Part shown: piece by piece, positions 1 through 8,402 of the stretch
How positions within the stretch are numbered: the stretch's first letter is position 1
How the letters are laid out: each line of letters starts with the position of its first letter
Assembly: GCA_026713745.1 (NCBI GenBank)
Contig: JAPONU010000516.1
Span: forward strand, 1-12,976
Direction of reading: 5' to 3'
Length of the DNA: 12,976 bases
Source of the DNA: a bacterium
GTDB taxonomy: Bacteria > Actinomycetota > Acidimicrobiia > Acidimicrobiales > CATQHL01
Notes under the pieces: generated by a model
What the model saw: the letters and a program-made list of their open reading frames with translations, nothing else
The model's database searches: none
What the model was told of the DNA's origin: nothing
Position numbers and translations under genes: made by a program

Positions 1-142
1 GACAAGGGAACTCCAAGACTCCATCAACACCTGGATCGACCACTGGAACCAGAACCCCAAACCCTTCACCTGGCACCGCACCGCCGACGACATCCTCGCA
101 ACCCTCGCCACATACCTCACACGAATTAACGACACAAGACAC
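1..142 (+). mobile_element. Right end of an IS630-family insertion sequence
   Basis: The segment encodes the C-terminus of an IS630-type transposase, and it abuts a helicase gene that is cut mid-domain. I place the element's end at base 142, just before the TA at 143-144. IS630-family elements insert at TA and duplicate it, often within CTAG. Here the TA is followed by G, and on the minus strand the helicase codons run TCG-CC and then TA, which fits a CTAG target. The terminal inverted repeat would read inward from 142 as GTGTCTTGTGTCG. The left end lies outside the window, so the repeat and the TA duplication cannot be confirmed here. Confidence 0.72.
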
Positions 143-145
143 TAG
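2..145 (+). CDS. IS630-family transposase, C-terminal fragment (5' end off window)
   Basis: The frame starting at base 2 is open from the window edge and encodes 47 residues before the TAG at 143-145. It includes WIDHWNQNPKPFTWHRTADD and ends in a basic, Thr-rich tail. The pattern of a WN.NPKPF.W stretch followed by an ADDIL.T helix is typical of the extreme C-terminus of IS630/Tc1-like DDE transposases, after the catalytic residues. The catalytic core lies to the left of the window. If the IS ends at 142, the T and A of the stop codon come from the duplicated target, so the element relies on its insertion site for termination. The gene faces the truncated helicase, and the two overlap tail to tail. 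Confidence 0.8.
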   Translation, partial: TRELQDSINTWIDHWNQNPKPFTWHRTADDILATLATYLTRINDTRH

Positions 146-1787
146 GCGACCAGGGAAGATCCCAGTTCACGACGACGTGCGCGAACTGCAGGTTGATGCC
201 CTCGCCGCCGGCGTCGGTGCTGACGAGCACCTGGGCGCGCCGCCGGAACGCCTCCTGGGCGAGGACCCGCTCGCCGAGCGTCATCGAGCCGTTGATGGCC
301 GCCGCGGGGACGCCGGCCTCCTCGAGGAGTTCGAGCAGCATGTCCTGGGTGGCGACGAACTCGGTGAACACGAGGACCTTCACGTCGGGGTCCCGCTCGG
401 AGCGCCGGAGTTCACCCAGCAGATCGAAGAAGGCCCGCGCCTTGGCATCGACGCCACCGGCGGCGGCCTGGCGGGCAAGGCTCAGCACCGCGGCCAGTTC
501 GGCCCGCTCGGTCTCCCAGGCCGGACCGCGCGCGGCGGCCAGCGCCTGGTACTGCTCCTCACCGGTGAGTTCGGCCCAATCCTCGCCGCGGTCCGCGAAG
601 AACGCCAGTTGCGCCCCGCGCTCGCCGAGCGCGGCGGATCGTCGTTCCAGGGCGGCGAGGACGGCGGCCGTGCTGGAGGCGACGAGCCGCTGCATCAACA
701 GGACGAGGAACCCCGCAGCAGCCCGCTCGGCTCGACGCGCCGCGTCCCAGCCGCTTCGGACGTATTCGGTGACCGCCTCGTACAGCTCGCGCTCGACGGT
801 CCGCTCGCCGTAGCGGACCACCCGCAGCGACGTCTCCCGCGGCCGGAACAGCGCCCGCCCGGCGTGATCGACGGCCCGCCGCTTGTCGATGCGGGCCACG
901 TGCGGCGCCACCGTCGAGCGCCGCAGCGGCCGGTCACCGAGGAACCCGTCGTCCAGCAGGCCGAGGAACCGGCGGAACGCGTCGCTCTTGCCCGAGTGCG
1001 GCGTCGCTGACAGCAACAGAACGTGTGGCGCGGCTGCGGCCAGTTCAACCGCCAGCCGGTGCCGGGCCACGTCCTCGCTGGAGCCGGCCACGTGGTGGGC
1101 CTCGTCGATGACGACCATGTCCCAGCCGGCGCCCACGAGCGCCCCGAACCGGGCGGCGTTGTGCTCCTTGACCTGCTCGTTGCTCCACCCGGCGCGCCGG
1201 CGCAGCGGCTTGACGGCGTCCAGCGAGCAGACCACCCGGTCGAAGGCGCGCCATGGGTCCGCACCGGAGTCAACCGGCACGCCCTCGGGTCCGACCCGCA
1301 CGAACTCCTCGCCGAACCGGTCGGCCATCTCGGCCACCCACTGCAGCTGCACGCCCTTCGGGGCGACCACAACCACACGGCGCGCCCGACCGCGGGCCTT
1401 CAACTCGGCGAAGATCGCACCGGCGGTGATGGTCTTGCCCAACCCCACCTCGTCGCAGATCGCCAGGCGCACCGGGTCGGTGGCGATCGCCCGCTGCACG
1501 GTCGCCGCTTGGTGGGGAAGCAGCGTCACCCCCCGGCGGGCGGCGACGAGCAACTCCCCCTCGGCCGACAGGGCCAGCGCCCTCGTCGCCGCGGCACGCC
1601 AGGCGACCTCCGCCTCCGACCAGCGACGTCCGGCAAGTTCGCCGATGTCGTGGGCGGCCACGCGCCGGCGCCGTTGCGCGGACGGAACCAGCACCTCCGC
1701 CAACTCGCGGCCCCACAAGTCGGTGACCGACAGCACCTCCACGGGCTCGCCCGCCGAGGCGAGCCACGCCCAGCGCCGCTCGGGCAT
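126..1787 (-). pseudogene. brxHII: BREX-3 SNF2-type helicase BrxHII, 3'-truncated by IS630 insertion
   Basis: This is an SF2/SNF2-type DEAD/H helicase. From the ATG at 1787 (MPERRWAW) it has an N-terminal region, a Q-like motif (LLPHQ near residue 90), Walker A CDEVGLGKT (111-119), Walker B DEAH (228-231), SAT (260-262), the second-domain strand VKVLVFTEF, and motif V ending in VVVNWDLPW. The next native element should be the motif VI arginine-finger stretch (EQRIGR-like). Instead the frame enters IS sequence after Pro548 and stops five residues later, giving 553 aa. Without motif VI it should be unable to couple ATP hydrolysis to DNA movement. In type 3 BREX the helicase follows the methyltransferase, as here, and pglZ and brxA should follow. 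The frame is open far upstream (to 2474), but that stretch is antisense-like overlap with the methyltransferase. The family call is good; the BREX-specific name rests on gene order. Confidence 0.82.
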
Positions 1788-1894
1788 CACCGCCGGCGGC
1801 CCGCCAACCAGCGCGCGGGAAGCGCAGACCGAGCCGCCACACGGTGGGTTCTGGACTCCGCCACGATGACGAGGAGGGTGGGTCGTTGCATCAT
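1787..1894 (-). CDS. Possible 35-residue coupling ORF between methyltransferase and helicase
   Basis: This mini-ORF begins with an ATG that overlaps the methyltransferase stop (ATGA at 1891-1894) and ends with a TGA that overlaps the helicase ATG (TGATG around 1785-1789). It encodes MMQRPTLLVIVAES and then a basic tail ending in AGRRR. By my count 28 of 35 codons end in G or C, somewhat more than in the helicase frame over the same bases, which argues that this is the translated frame in the gap. No known family is recognised. It could be a translational relay that carries ribosomes from the methyltransferase gene to the helicase gene, which has no clear Shine-Dalgarno of its own. It could equally be chance in GC-rich DNA. 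Confidence 0.3.
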   Translation of the reverse strand: MMQRPTLLVIVAESRTHRVAARSALPARWLAGRRR

Positions 1895-4569
1895 CCGGCC
1901 GGCTCGTTGCCAGCGAGGCGTTCGGCATTGCGGAAATAGTGCAGGAGCGCCGAGTCCTCGACGAACGCGTCGTCGGGCATGCGCCGCCCGACCGCCAGGA
2001 TCGTCCCGAAGTCCCTGTCGGTCCACGCCCGCCTGAACCCGGCGCGCACCGCCTCGCTGCGGAACCTCCGCAACGGCCCCTTCGCCGAGACGTAGGCGTC
2101 GAACTCCCGCAGCAGCGCCCGGGTACGGATCTGATCGAGATGCTCGGAGCGCTGCGGGTCGGGGACCGCCCAGCGGCCCGTGCCGTCGTCCACGAAGTTG
2201 GCCTCGAGCATGTCCCGCAGCTCGGGCAGTTCCTCCCACGACGCCAACCCGGACTGCAACTCGGCCATGAACGCCGGCTGGATGTCGGCGAAGGTGCGTG
2301 CCCCGTTCGCAAGCAACTGGCGCAGCCACTGCACCGCCGAGGACTCGTCGCGGATGAACAACTCCGCGGCGGCCAACTCCCGGAACGTGGTCCGGAACCG
2401 CTCGTAGGTCTCCACCTGCTCGTTGAGGAAGTACATACCATCGCGCACCGGGAAGCGCCGCTCCAAGCCGGCATAGAACTCCGCGGCGGTCATCGGCACC
2501 AACGTGCTGCGCGCCACGTGATAGGCCACCATCCGCTCGTAGACCCGGTCCGCGGAGCGCTCCCGCACCACGACGGCGCGACCGTCGGAGCGCTCGGTGA
2601 CCGGCACCTTGGACAAGTGCTCGCGCACGAACGCCCAGGCGCTGTCGGGTCCGCCCGCGGCGAGCACGAACGATCGCTCTGCCTCCTCGGCCGGTCTGTA
2701 CGCCGAGATCACCAGATCGTGCTTCACCGCGTTGTCCGCGGTGATCTGCCGGTACGAGAGCTGATCCTTGTCGAACACCCGCGTGTCGGCCACCACGAAC
2801 CCTGCCGACGCCAAGGCGTCCTGGATGCGCAGCCACACGTCGTTCGAACTGTTCGAGAACTCCACCGTCATCCACCGGCCCGGCTTCAACACCCGGAAGA
2901 ACTCAGCGAAACATCGGCGCATCAACTCGGCGTAGTCGTCGATCCCTCGACCCTTGAAGGAGTCCTCCGTCGCCTCCTCAGCAGGTGCGGTTGTGACGCC
3001 GTGCCATTCCTCGATGACGAGAGCGAGGTCGGAGTAGGGAATGTTCTGCCCGAACGGCGGGTCGACGAACACGTAATCGACGCTGCCATCGGGGACTGGG
3101 AGAGCGGTGGACGAGCCCGTAGTGATCATCACGTTGCCATCCGCGGCGACGGAGGACTTCCAGACCTTCACCAGGGACTGCCGCTTGCCCCGCTTCGGTG
3201 ACGAGCCTTCTAGGTTGTAACGCACCGAGCACTCTGACACGAGTGACGACACGTAATAGACGCCAGTCATCTGCCGATTGACTTGGCTGCCCCCAAGCTT
3301 CCCCTGCTGAATCGGCTGATACCGGTTCATCCACGAGAGTCCCCAGAACGCCTGCTCGATCCAGAACCGCAGCGCCAGCCGGGTCCGCGAATCCTGTTCC
3401 TGTGCCGACCACCCCCACAGCACCGACAGCGCTGCGAGCGAACGGTCGGGCCAGAGATGATGCACATTCTCGAATCCCTTTGGCCTCAGTCTTGACCCGT
3501 GGGCCAGGACGTCCATCGGCATCGCTCGAGTCGGTATCCCTGCGAGTCGCAACGCCCGGACTCTGTCCAGGACCGACCTATCGCCGTCGTCGACTTGCTT
3601 CATCCCTCTCTCCCGGCCCACACGCCATGCGATCCGAATTGGCCGGAACTCGATTCGCTCGAGGCCGTCGCCGGCGAGTGTCCGCTCCCTGACCCGGCGG
3701 CGCTCCAGGGAGCGCTTCGTGAGGGCCGCGCCGCACGTCGAGCAGAAGAAGTCGTCGCGTACGCGTCCGGTCGTCGCGTCGAAGGCGACGTCGTAGAAGA
3801 CGACCTCGCTGCCGCAGTGCGGGCAGGTGAACACCTCCGACCAGACGGTGTAGTCGATGCCCGCTTCGAAGGTGTCGTCGCCGACGGTGACATTCGTGCG
3901 GTACATCCAGCCGTATTCGCGTTCGAAGCGGTCGAGCAGTTGCTGGGAGGCTCGGTCGAAGGCGTCGCCGTCGATGGGTAGGTTCATGCCGGCGGCGATG
4001 AATGTGGCCGACGGTCCGAGTTCGCCGAGGATGGCGCGGCGGGCGCCCCATTCGACGTTGTCGGCGCCGAGTTCGGCCTCAATGGCGGCCCTGACTTTGG
4101 GGTCGGGGTTGGCGCAGGCCTGCGCGGCGACGCCGGTCATGCCGGTTCCGGCGAAGCCGTCGAGGACGACGTCGCCGGGGCGCGTGTAGTGGAGGATGAA
4201 CCGCATGATCGCCGGGTGCGGCACCTTGGTGGGATAGGAGTGCGCCTTGTAGAAGGCGTTGCCCTTGCCCTCGGTCACATCCGCGGCGAACGGGCCCGGG
4301 TCGGCGCGGTCGTCGTCGCCGGGGCGGTCCAAGTCGGCCAGCCAGTCGGCGATGAACGGGTTGGCGCAGGCGGTGTACGAGGGAGGGTGCGACATGGCCA
4401 CGATGTCCTCGTCGCTGCCGCGCGGGCAGCCGGGACGCTTGCGCAACTCGGGCAGCCGGCGGCGCAGTTCGTCGCGTGCCGCCTGCTCGGTGGCCACCCG
4501 GTCAGCGTTGTCGTCCGCGCCGGCTGTCTCGAGTGGCAGGCTGTGCTGCCCGGAGGGCGGCGGGTTCAC
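1891..4569 (-). CDS. pglXI: BREX-3 site-specific DNA methyltransferase PglXI
   Basis: This is a DNA N6-adenine/N4-cytosine methyltransferase of 892 aa. In BREX it marks host DNA so that the defence spares it. A SYPTKVPHPAIM lead-in precedes the SAM-binding motif I, FAGTG (139-143), and the catalytic motif IV is DPPF (503-506). About 360 residues lie between them and include a zinc-ribbon-like set of cysteines (C249, C252, C276, C279). This order, SAM motif first and DPPF last with a large insert, resembles alpha-class enzymes, so the insert may hold target recognition. A long C-terminal region follows, with WLRQLL, a DIQPAFM segment, an ELPELRDMLE helix and a final FRNAERL helix. That tail style is shared by defence-associated methyltransferases. 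The start is GTG at 4569, overlapping the stop of the mini-ORF at 4566-4658; no strong ribosome site is seen. It lies between brxC and the helicase gene on the same strand and shows no disabling change. Confidence 0.85.
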   Translation of the reverse strand: MNPPPSGQHSLPLETAGADDNADRVATEQAARDELRRRLPELRKRPGCPRGSDEDIVAMSHPPSYTACANPFIADWLADLDRPGDDDRADPGPFAADVTEGKGNAFYKAHSYPTKVPHPAIMRFILHYTRPGDVVLDGFAGTGMTGVAAQACANPDPKVRAAIEAELGADNVEWGARRAILGELGPSATFIAAGMNLPIDGDAFDRASQQLLDRFEREYGWMYRTNVTVGDDTFEAGIDYTVWSEVFTCPHCGSEVVFYDVAFDATTGRVRDDFFCSTCGAALTKRSLERRRVRERTLAGDGLERIEFRPIRIAWRVGRERGMKQVDDGDRSVLDRVRALRLAGIPTRAMPMDVLAHGSRLRPKGFENVHHLWPDRSLAALSVLWGWSAQEQDSRTRLALRFWIEQAFWGLSWMNRYQPIQQGKLGGSQVNRQMTGVYYVSSLVSECSVRYNLEGSSPKRGKRQSLVKVWKSSVAADGNVMITTGSSTALPVPDGSVDYVFVDPPFGQNIPYSDLALVIEEWHGVTTAPAEEATEDSFKGRGIDDYAELMRRCFAEFFRVLKPGRWMTVEFSNSSNDVWLRIQDALASAGFVVADTRVFDKDQLSYRQITADNAVKHDLVISAYRPAEEAERSFVLAAGGPDSAWAFVREHLSKVPVTERSDGRAVVVRERSADRVYERMVAYHVARSTLVPMTAAEFYAGLERRFPVRDGMYFLNEQVETYERFRTTFRELAAAELFIRDESSAVQWLRQLLANGARTFADIQPAFMAELQSGLASWEELPELRDMLEANFVDDGTGRWAVPDPQRSEHLDQIRTRALLREFDAYVSAKGPLRRFRSEAVRAGFRRAWTDRDFGTILAVGRRMPDDAFVEDSALLHYFRNAERLAGNEPAG

Positions 4570-4658
4570 GCCAGGCCGTCGTGGTCGCGCCTGGGTTCGA
4601 TCGCCGGGTTGGCGTGCCCGGTCAGCCAGGGCAGTCCTCCGAGGCGCGGCGCGGTCAC
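4566..4658 (-). CDS. Possible 30-residue coupling ORF between brxC and pglXI
   Basis: The GTG at 4658-4656 overlaps the brxC stop (GTGA), and the TGA at 4568-4566 overlaps the methyltransferase GTG (again GTGA). The peptide is 30 residues: it starts VTAPRLGGLPWLTGHANP and ends DHDGLA. By my count 27 of its 30 codons end in G or C, as expected of coding sequence in this operon. The methyltransferase frame over the same bases reads as an unlikely Arg-rich string. No family is recognised. It may be a real small protein, a translational coupler, or the original N-terminus of the methyltransferase separated by a frameshift. The double overlap makes pure chance less likely but does not exclude it. 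Confidence 0.35.
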   Translation of the reverse strand: MTAPRLGGLPWLTGHANPAIEPRRDHDGLA

Positions 4659-7600
4659 GAGGGGTCCCCTTCCCGCGGGACGAGTCGGACCCGCTCCTCC
4701 GGGGTGTTACCCACGCGCTCGTCGATGAGCGACGCGAGGCGTTGCTTGAGTTCGGCGGGCGTCGCCGGGGCCGCTCGGGGGAACAGGGTGTCCCAGACCT
4801 CCCGCGAGCTGACGGGGTGCACCTCGAAGCGGTGGAGGACCTGCCGGACCGCCTCGACGAACAGTTCGCCGACCGGTTCAGGCAGGTGCCCGGAGTCCAC
4901 GAAGGCGTTCACGGCCTCCTGCTCGGCGGCCTTGAGGAGGGCGACCTGCTCGGCCATCTCGGGGACCGCCAGGTTCTCGGCCAGGGTGCGTTCCCAATTC
5001 CGGTACAGATCGTGGACGTCCTCCTCGATGCGCTCGAGCCGCGCCGCCGCGGTGGCGCCGCCGGTGGACCGCGGCCGGTAGCCGCACTCGGGGCAGGTGA
5101 TCGTTCGGCTCATGGCCGCCGGATCGAAGTTCTTACACGTACCCAGATCGATCAGCTTCTGCTCCAGCGCACCGTGCAGCCCACCGGGCAGCAGCTCGAG
5201 GGTGGCGAGTCGACCGAGGCTCCGGTAGGTGTCGCTTTCGCGGAGGCGGCGCTTGCGCTCGTCGCCGGCGCCGTCGAGCCGGTCGCGGTCGTGGGCGGCC
5301 ACGGCGGACTCGGCGAATCGCTGGCGGAGATTCTCGCCGGTCGCTCGCAGCGCGCTGGCGCGCGCCCTGTCGGGCGGCGCCTCCGAATCGAACAGGGCCA
5401 GCAGCTCGGCGCGCGACGCGTTCGCATCGACGCTGACCGGGTCGTCCTTGCCGAACGTCTCGGCGGCCTCGCGCAGGTAGGCGGTGACGTCGGTGAGGTG
5501 CGCGGCGATAGCGGCGGCGCTCTCTAGCCAGTCGAACGTGTCGCGGCCGTCGCGTGCCGCCGCGATCTGCTCTCGGGTGCGGTCGATCCGGTTCAGCTTG
5601 CCGACCGTGTTGCGTGCCCGGAGGTCGTTCACCACGTCCTCGAAGGCGCGCAGGGCGCGGGAACGCTCGTCGGTGTGTTCGAGCACCTCGGCACCCCAGA
5701 CGGTGATCCCGTCGGTGAGCGAGGTGCGCGCATTGGCGATCTTCTCGGCGTACTCGGCGCACTTCGTGGCGACGCTCTGGACCAGGTCCGGGGTCGCGCC
5801 CAGCGGCCCGACGTGGCCGGGGGGAATGTCGACCAGGCCGATCGCCTCCTTGAGGGTCGTCAGTGGGAGTTCCTGCGGCGGGGCGACGTGGGTGACCGAC
5901 TCGAGGTCTTCAAGGCTCATCGCCGGGAGCCTGTCGAGGCCGACGGCGTCGAGTTGGCCACCGGCGAAACCGATCTCGAGGCGACCGAGTTGGGTGAGTG
6001 CCGCGGCCACGACCACGAACCAGCAAGGCTCGAGGTGCCACGGCCCCCACGTGAACACCCCCGCGTCGCGCTCGGCGAACAACTCGGCGCGGTTCACGGC
6101 GCGCCCGGTGGCACGCTCGACCTGCACGAGCAGGTGGTCGGCGTAGGGGCCGGCGGCGGCGAGGTTGCCCTGCACGTCCAGCAGCCCCAGAGCCGTCAGC
6201 ACCCGGGAACCCAGGTCGTTCGGACGGTTGGCGGCGATCTGCTGCAGAGCCTGGCGGACGGTGCGCGCCAGGCTGTCGCCGGTGATCTGCACGCCGAAAG
6301 CCGGGTAGTCGGGGTAGCGGTCCTCGAAGTGCGCCGCCAGGGCCGCCGCGGCGAGCCCGTCGATCCGGTCCTTGACCGACGCCCCCGGTCCGGTGACCGA
6401 GCCCGGCGCCGATCCCACCGGCTGGGTGTGACCCCGGTAGGTGACGGTGACGGCATCGCCCATGTGGGCGCGCAGCCACGAGACCATCTCGCGCAGGTGC
6501 CGCTCGCGCTTGGCGGCGTACACCGTGCGATGCTGGCCCGTGGACTCGGCCTCCAGCGCCACCGACCCCGCGTAGCGCCGCAACGCGCCCGTGAAGTCGT
6601 CGTCGGGGGCGGCGAGCCGGAAGAACACCTCGTCGGCCTTCTCCTCGTCATCGAAGTACGGCGGGTCATACGGCTGCAGGAAGTACACGTAGAAGTCCCG
6701 CGGCGGCTGGGCGGTCGACCGCTCGTTCGGCGCGCCCATGAACAGGTAGCCCCGCCGCGTGACGTGCTTGGGCGCCCAGTCCAGTTCGTAGGCCCAGATG
6801 CGGTAGCCCGCCACGTACGGGTTGTCGCGCTGTTCGAGCACGGTCTCCAGCGCCCGGAAGTAGGCCTCGTCGAGTCGGTCGTTGTCGAGCGATTCGGCCC
6901 GCTCGTCGATGCGCTGGTCGTAGTCGATGTCCTTGCGAACGTCGAGGTAGACCTGCCCGTTGTCCTCGTTGATGGTGATGAACTGGCCCGAGACGGTCCT
7001 GATGATCTCCTCGACGATCGTGCCGACGGTCGTCTCCAGGAAGAACGAGTCCCGCTCCGGCAGGCCCGGCGGCAGCAGCGTCAGGTCGTCGCGTAGTTCG
7101 GAGACCGACGGTCCGATGGGGACGTCGATGTCCTCAGTGGTAAGCCGATGCACCGCCAACGCGTCGACGATCCGCAGCGCCACCGACCGGAACTCCTGCG
7201 TCGGCAGCGCCCTCGCCACCCTGGCGCGCAGCACCTGTGTCTTGTCGAGCACCTCGCGGACCTCGGGGATCGTCCGGTTCGACGGGTCGTCCTCGAGTTG
7301 CGCCCGGTAGGTGTCGTAGCAGATCAGCCCCGGCGCGTCGTCGGGCACGTCGCTGTCGAGCAGGGCGCCCATCTCGCCGGACAGCGTCGTCAGCACCCTG
7401 CGCTTCTCCACCAGCGTGACCTGCTCGAAGATGCGCAGATAGGCGGGATGCACCGGGTACAGCGCCACGAACGTCTCCAGGTGCTCCGCCATGCCCTCGT
7501 ACGCGGGAGCGAAGTCCTGGAGGTGGGCGCGGATCATCGCCTTCTGCTCGGGCGTCTTGCGCAGCAGCCGCTCCTCGACCACGTAGGCGATGTCCTCGCG

Positions 7601-8341
7601 GGAAATCCGCACCTGCGCGAAGCGCTCCCGGACCCGGACGATCGCATCCGCCGCGCTGGCGAAGCGGGGATTGTCGAAGACCGCCTCCTGCACGCTGCCG
7701 ATGAAACGGAACCGGGTGGACTTGCAGATCTCGCCGATCTCGCGCAACACCGTCAGGTCCAAGCGCAACTCGTGATCGCGCCTTCCCGCCAGGTACTCCA
7801 ACATCTCGTCCAGCACGAACAGCAGACCCTGATCGCCGTGCACCGCCTCGAAGGCGGCCATCATCTCCTCGAGGCTGCGCTTGGTGTTGGTGACCTCCGT
7901 CAGGTCCGGGAACTCGAAGTCCACGCCCAAGCGGGCCAGCCCGTCGGACAACTCCCTCGTGATGATGTCCCGTAGCCCCATCTTGGTGGCGCCGATCTCG
8001 GCGCGGATCACCCGGTAGCGGCCACCCAGCGGCGCCGCGGCTTCCCGGACCGCCTCCGAACGCACCGAGTCGACCAGTTCGGAGTGCTCGAGGATCGACG
8101 ACACCACCGACATCAGATGCGTCTTGCCCGTGCCGTAGTTCGCCACGATCAACAGCCCCTTGGCGTCAGGCGCCGAGTCGAGGTCCATGTTCGGCAGGAT
8201 CAACCCGGTGAGCTGCTCAGCAAGCCGGGGCGACATCACCAACGTCTCGACATCCCGCCGCGCCTCCGCCAGATCGTCGGCGTGACGCAACTCCTTCACC
8301 TGCTCGATCGACTCGAACGACACGAGATCGCGGTACTTCAT
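4655..8341 (-). CDS. brxC: BREX ATPase BrxC/PglY (DUF6079-like P-loop protein)
   Basis: This is the large P-loop ATPase of BREX systems, thought to power or organise the defence complex with PglZ and PglX. The protein is 1228 aa, the usual size for this family. It opens with MKYRDLVSFESIEQVKELR. Walker A is ANYGTGKT (67-74), in the context LLIVANYGTGKTHLMSVVSS. Walker B is LLFVLDE (D178, E179), with a GSVQE sensor-like strand shortly after. Near the C-terminus C1069, C1083 and C1086 (CPECGYRP) form a partial zinc-ribbon-like site, followed by an Arg/Glu-rich helical region. The ATG at 8341 has a strong ribosome site, AGGAGG, at 8351-8356. The gene is intact. Its stop is shared with the start of a 30-codon ORF leading into pglXI. 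A DUF6079-type ATPase beside a methyltransferase and an SNF2 helicase is characteristic of BREX type 3. Confidence 0.87.
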   Translation of the reverse strand: MKYRDLVSFESIEQVKELRHADDLAEARRDVETLVMSPRLAEQLTGLILPNMDLDSAPDAKGLLIVANYGTGKTHLMSVVSSILEHSELVDSVRSEAVREAAAPLGGRYRVIRAEIGATKMGLRDIITRELSDGLARLGVDFEFPDLTEVTNTKRSLEEMMAAFEAVHGDQGLLFVLDEMLEYLAGRRDHELRLDLTVLREIGEICKSTRFRFIGSVQEAVFDNPRFASAADAIVRVRERFAQVRISREDIAYVVEERLLRKTPEQKAMIRAHLQDFAPAYEGMAEHLETFVALYPVHPAYLRIFEQVTLVEKRRVLTTLSGEMGALLDSDVPDDAPGLICYDTYRAQLEDDPSNRTIPEVREVLDKTQVLRARVARALPTQEFRSVALRIVDALAVHRLTTEDIDVPIGPSVSELRDDLTLLPPGLPERDSFFLETTVGTIVEEIIRTVSGQFITINEDNGQVYLDVRKDIDYDQRIDERAESLDNDRLDEAYFRALETVLEQRDNPYVAGYRIWAYELDWAPKHVTRRGYLFMGAPNERSTAQPPRDFYVYFLQPYDPPYFDDEEKADEVFFRLAAPDDDFTGALRRYAGSVALEAESTGQHRTVYAAKRERHLREMVSWLRAHMGDAVTVTYRGHTQPVGSAPGSVTGPGASVKDRIDGLAAAALAAHFEDRYPDYPAFGVQITGDSLARTVRQALQQIAANRPNDLGSRVLTALGLLDVQGNLAAAGPYADHLLVQVERATGRAVNRAELFAERDAGVFTWGPWHLEPCWFVVVAAALTQLGRLEIGFAGGQLDAVGLDRLPAMSLEDLESVTHVAPPQELPLTTLKEAIGLVDIPPGHVGPLGATPDLVQSVATKCAEYAEKIANARTSLTDGITVWGAEVLEHTDERSRALRAFEDVVNDLRARNTVGKLNRIDRTREQIAAARDGRDTFDWLESAAAIAAHLTDVTAYLREAAETFGKDDPVSVDANASRAELLALFDSEAPPDRARASALRATGENLRQRFAESAVAAHDRDRLDGAGDERKRRLRESDTYRSLGRLATLELLPGGLHGALEQKLIDLGTCKNFDPAAMSRTITCPECGYRPRSTGGATAAARLERIEEDVHDLYRNWERTLAENLAVPEMAEQVALLKAAEQEAVNAFVDSGHLPEPVGELFVEAVRQVLHRFEVHPVSSREVWDTLFPRAAPATPAELKQRLASLIDERVGNTPEERVRLVPREGDPS

Positions 8342-8350
8342 CGGCGCGTC

Positions 8351-8356
8351 CCTCCT
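8351..8356 (-). promoter_or_regulatory. Ribosome binding site of brxC
   Basis: On the minus strand AGGAGG lies nine bases before the ATG at 8341. It is the clearest Shine-Dalgarno in the operon and fixes the brxC start. The genes downstream of brxC lack a comparable site, which suggests that their translation depends on ribosomes arriving from upstream. Confidence 0.7.
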
Positions 8357-8402
8357 GCAGGCATCGTGGGCCGACGAGACATCGGAAGCCAGATCGGACG
8401 CC

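Noticed and set aside
1788..2474. Helicase start at 2474, adding 229 residues
   Set aside because: The extra stretch lies inside the methyltransferase gene, is Arg/Ser/Cys-rich and matches no helicase domain. The ATG at 1787 gives a natural start.
5675..7096. Long plus-strand frames opposite brxC, pglXI and brxHII (for example 5675-7096, 4259-5527, 1939-3201)
   Set aside because: They mirror well-supported minus-strand genes. Their products are Arg/Gly/Pro-rich with no recognisable motifs, as expected of open antisense frames in GC-rich DNA.
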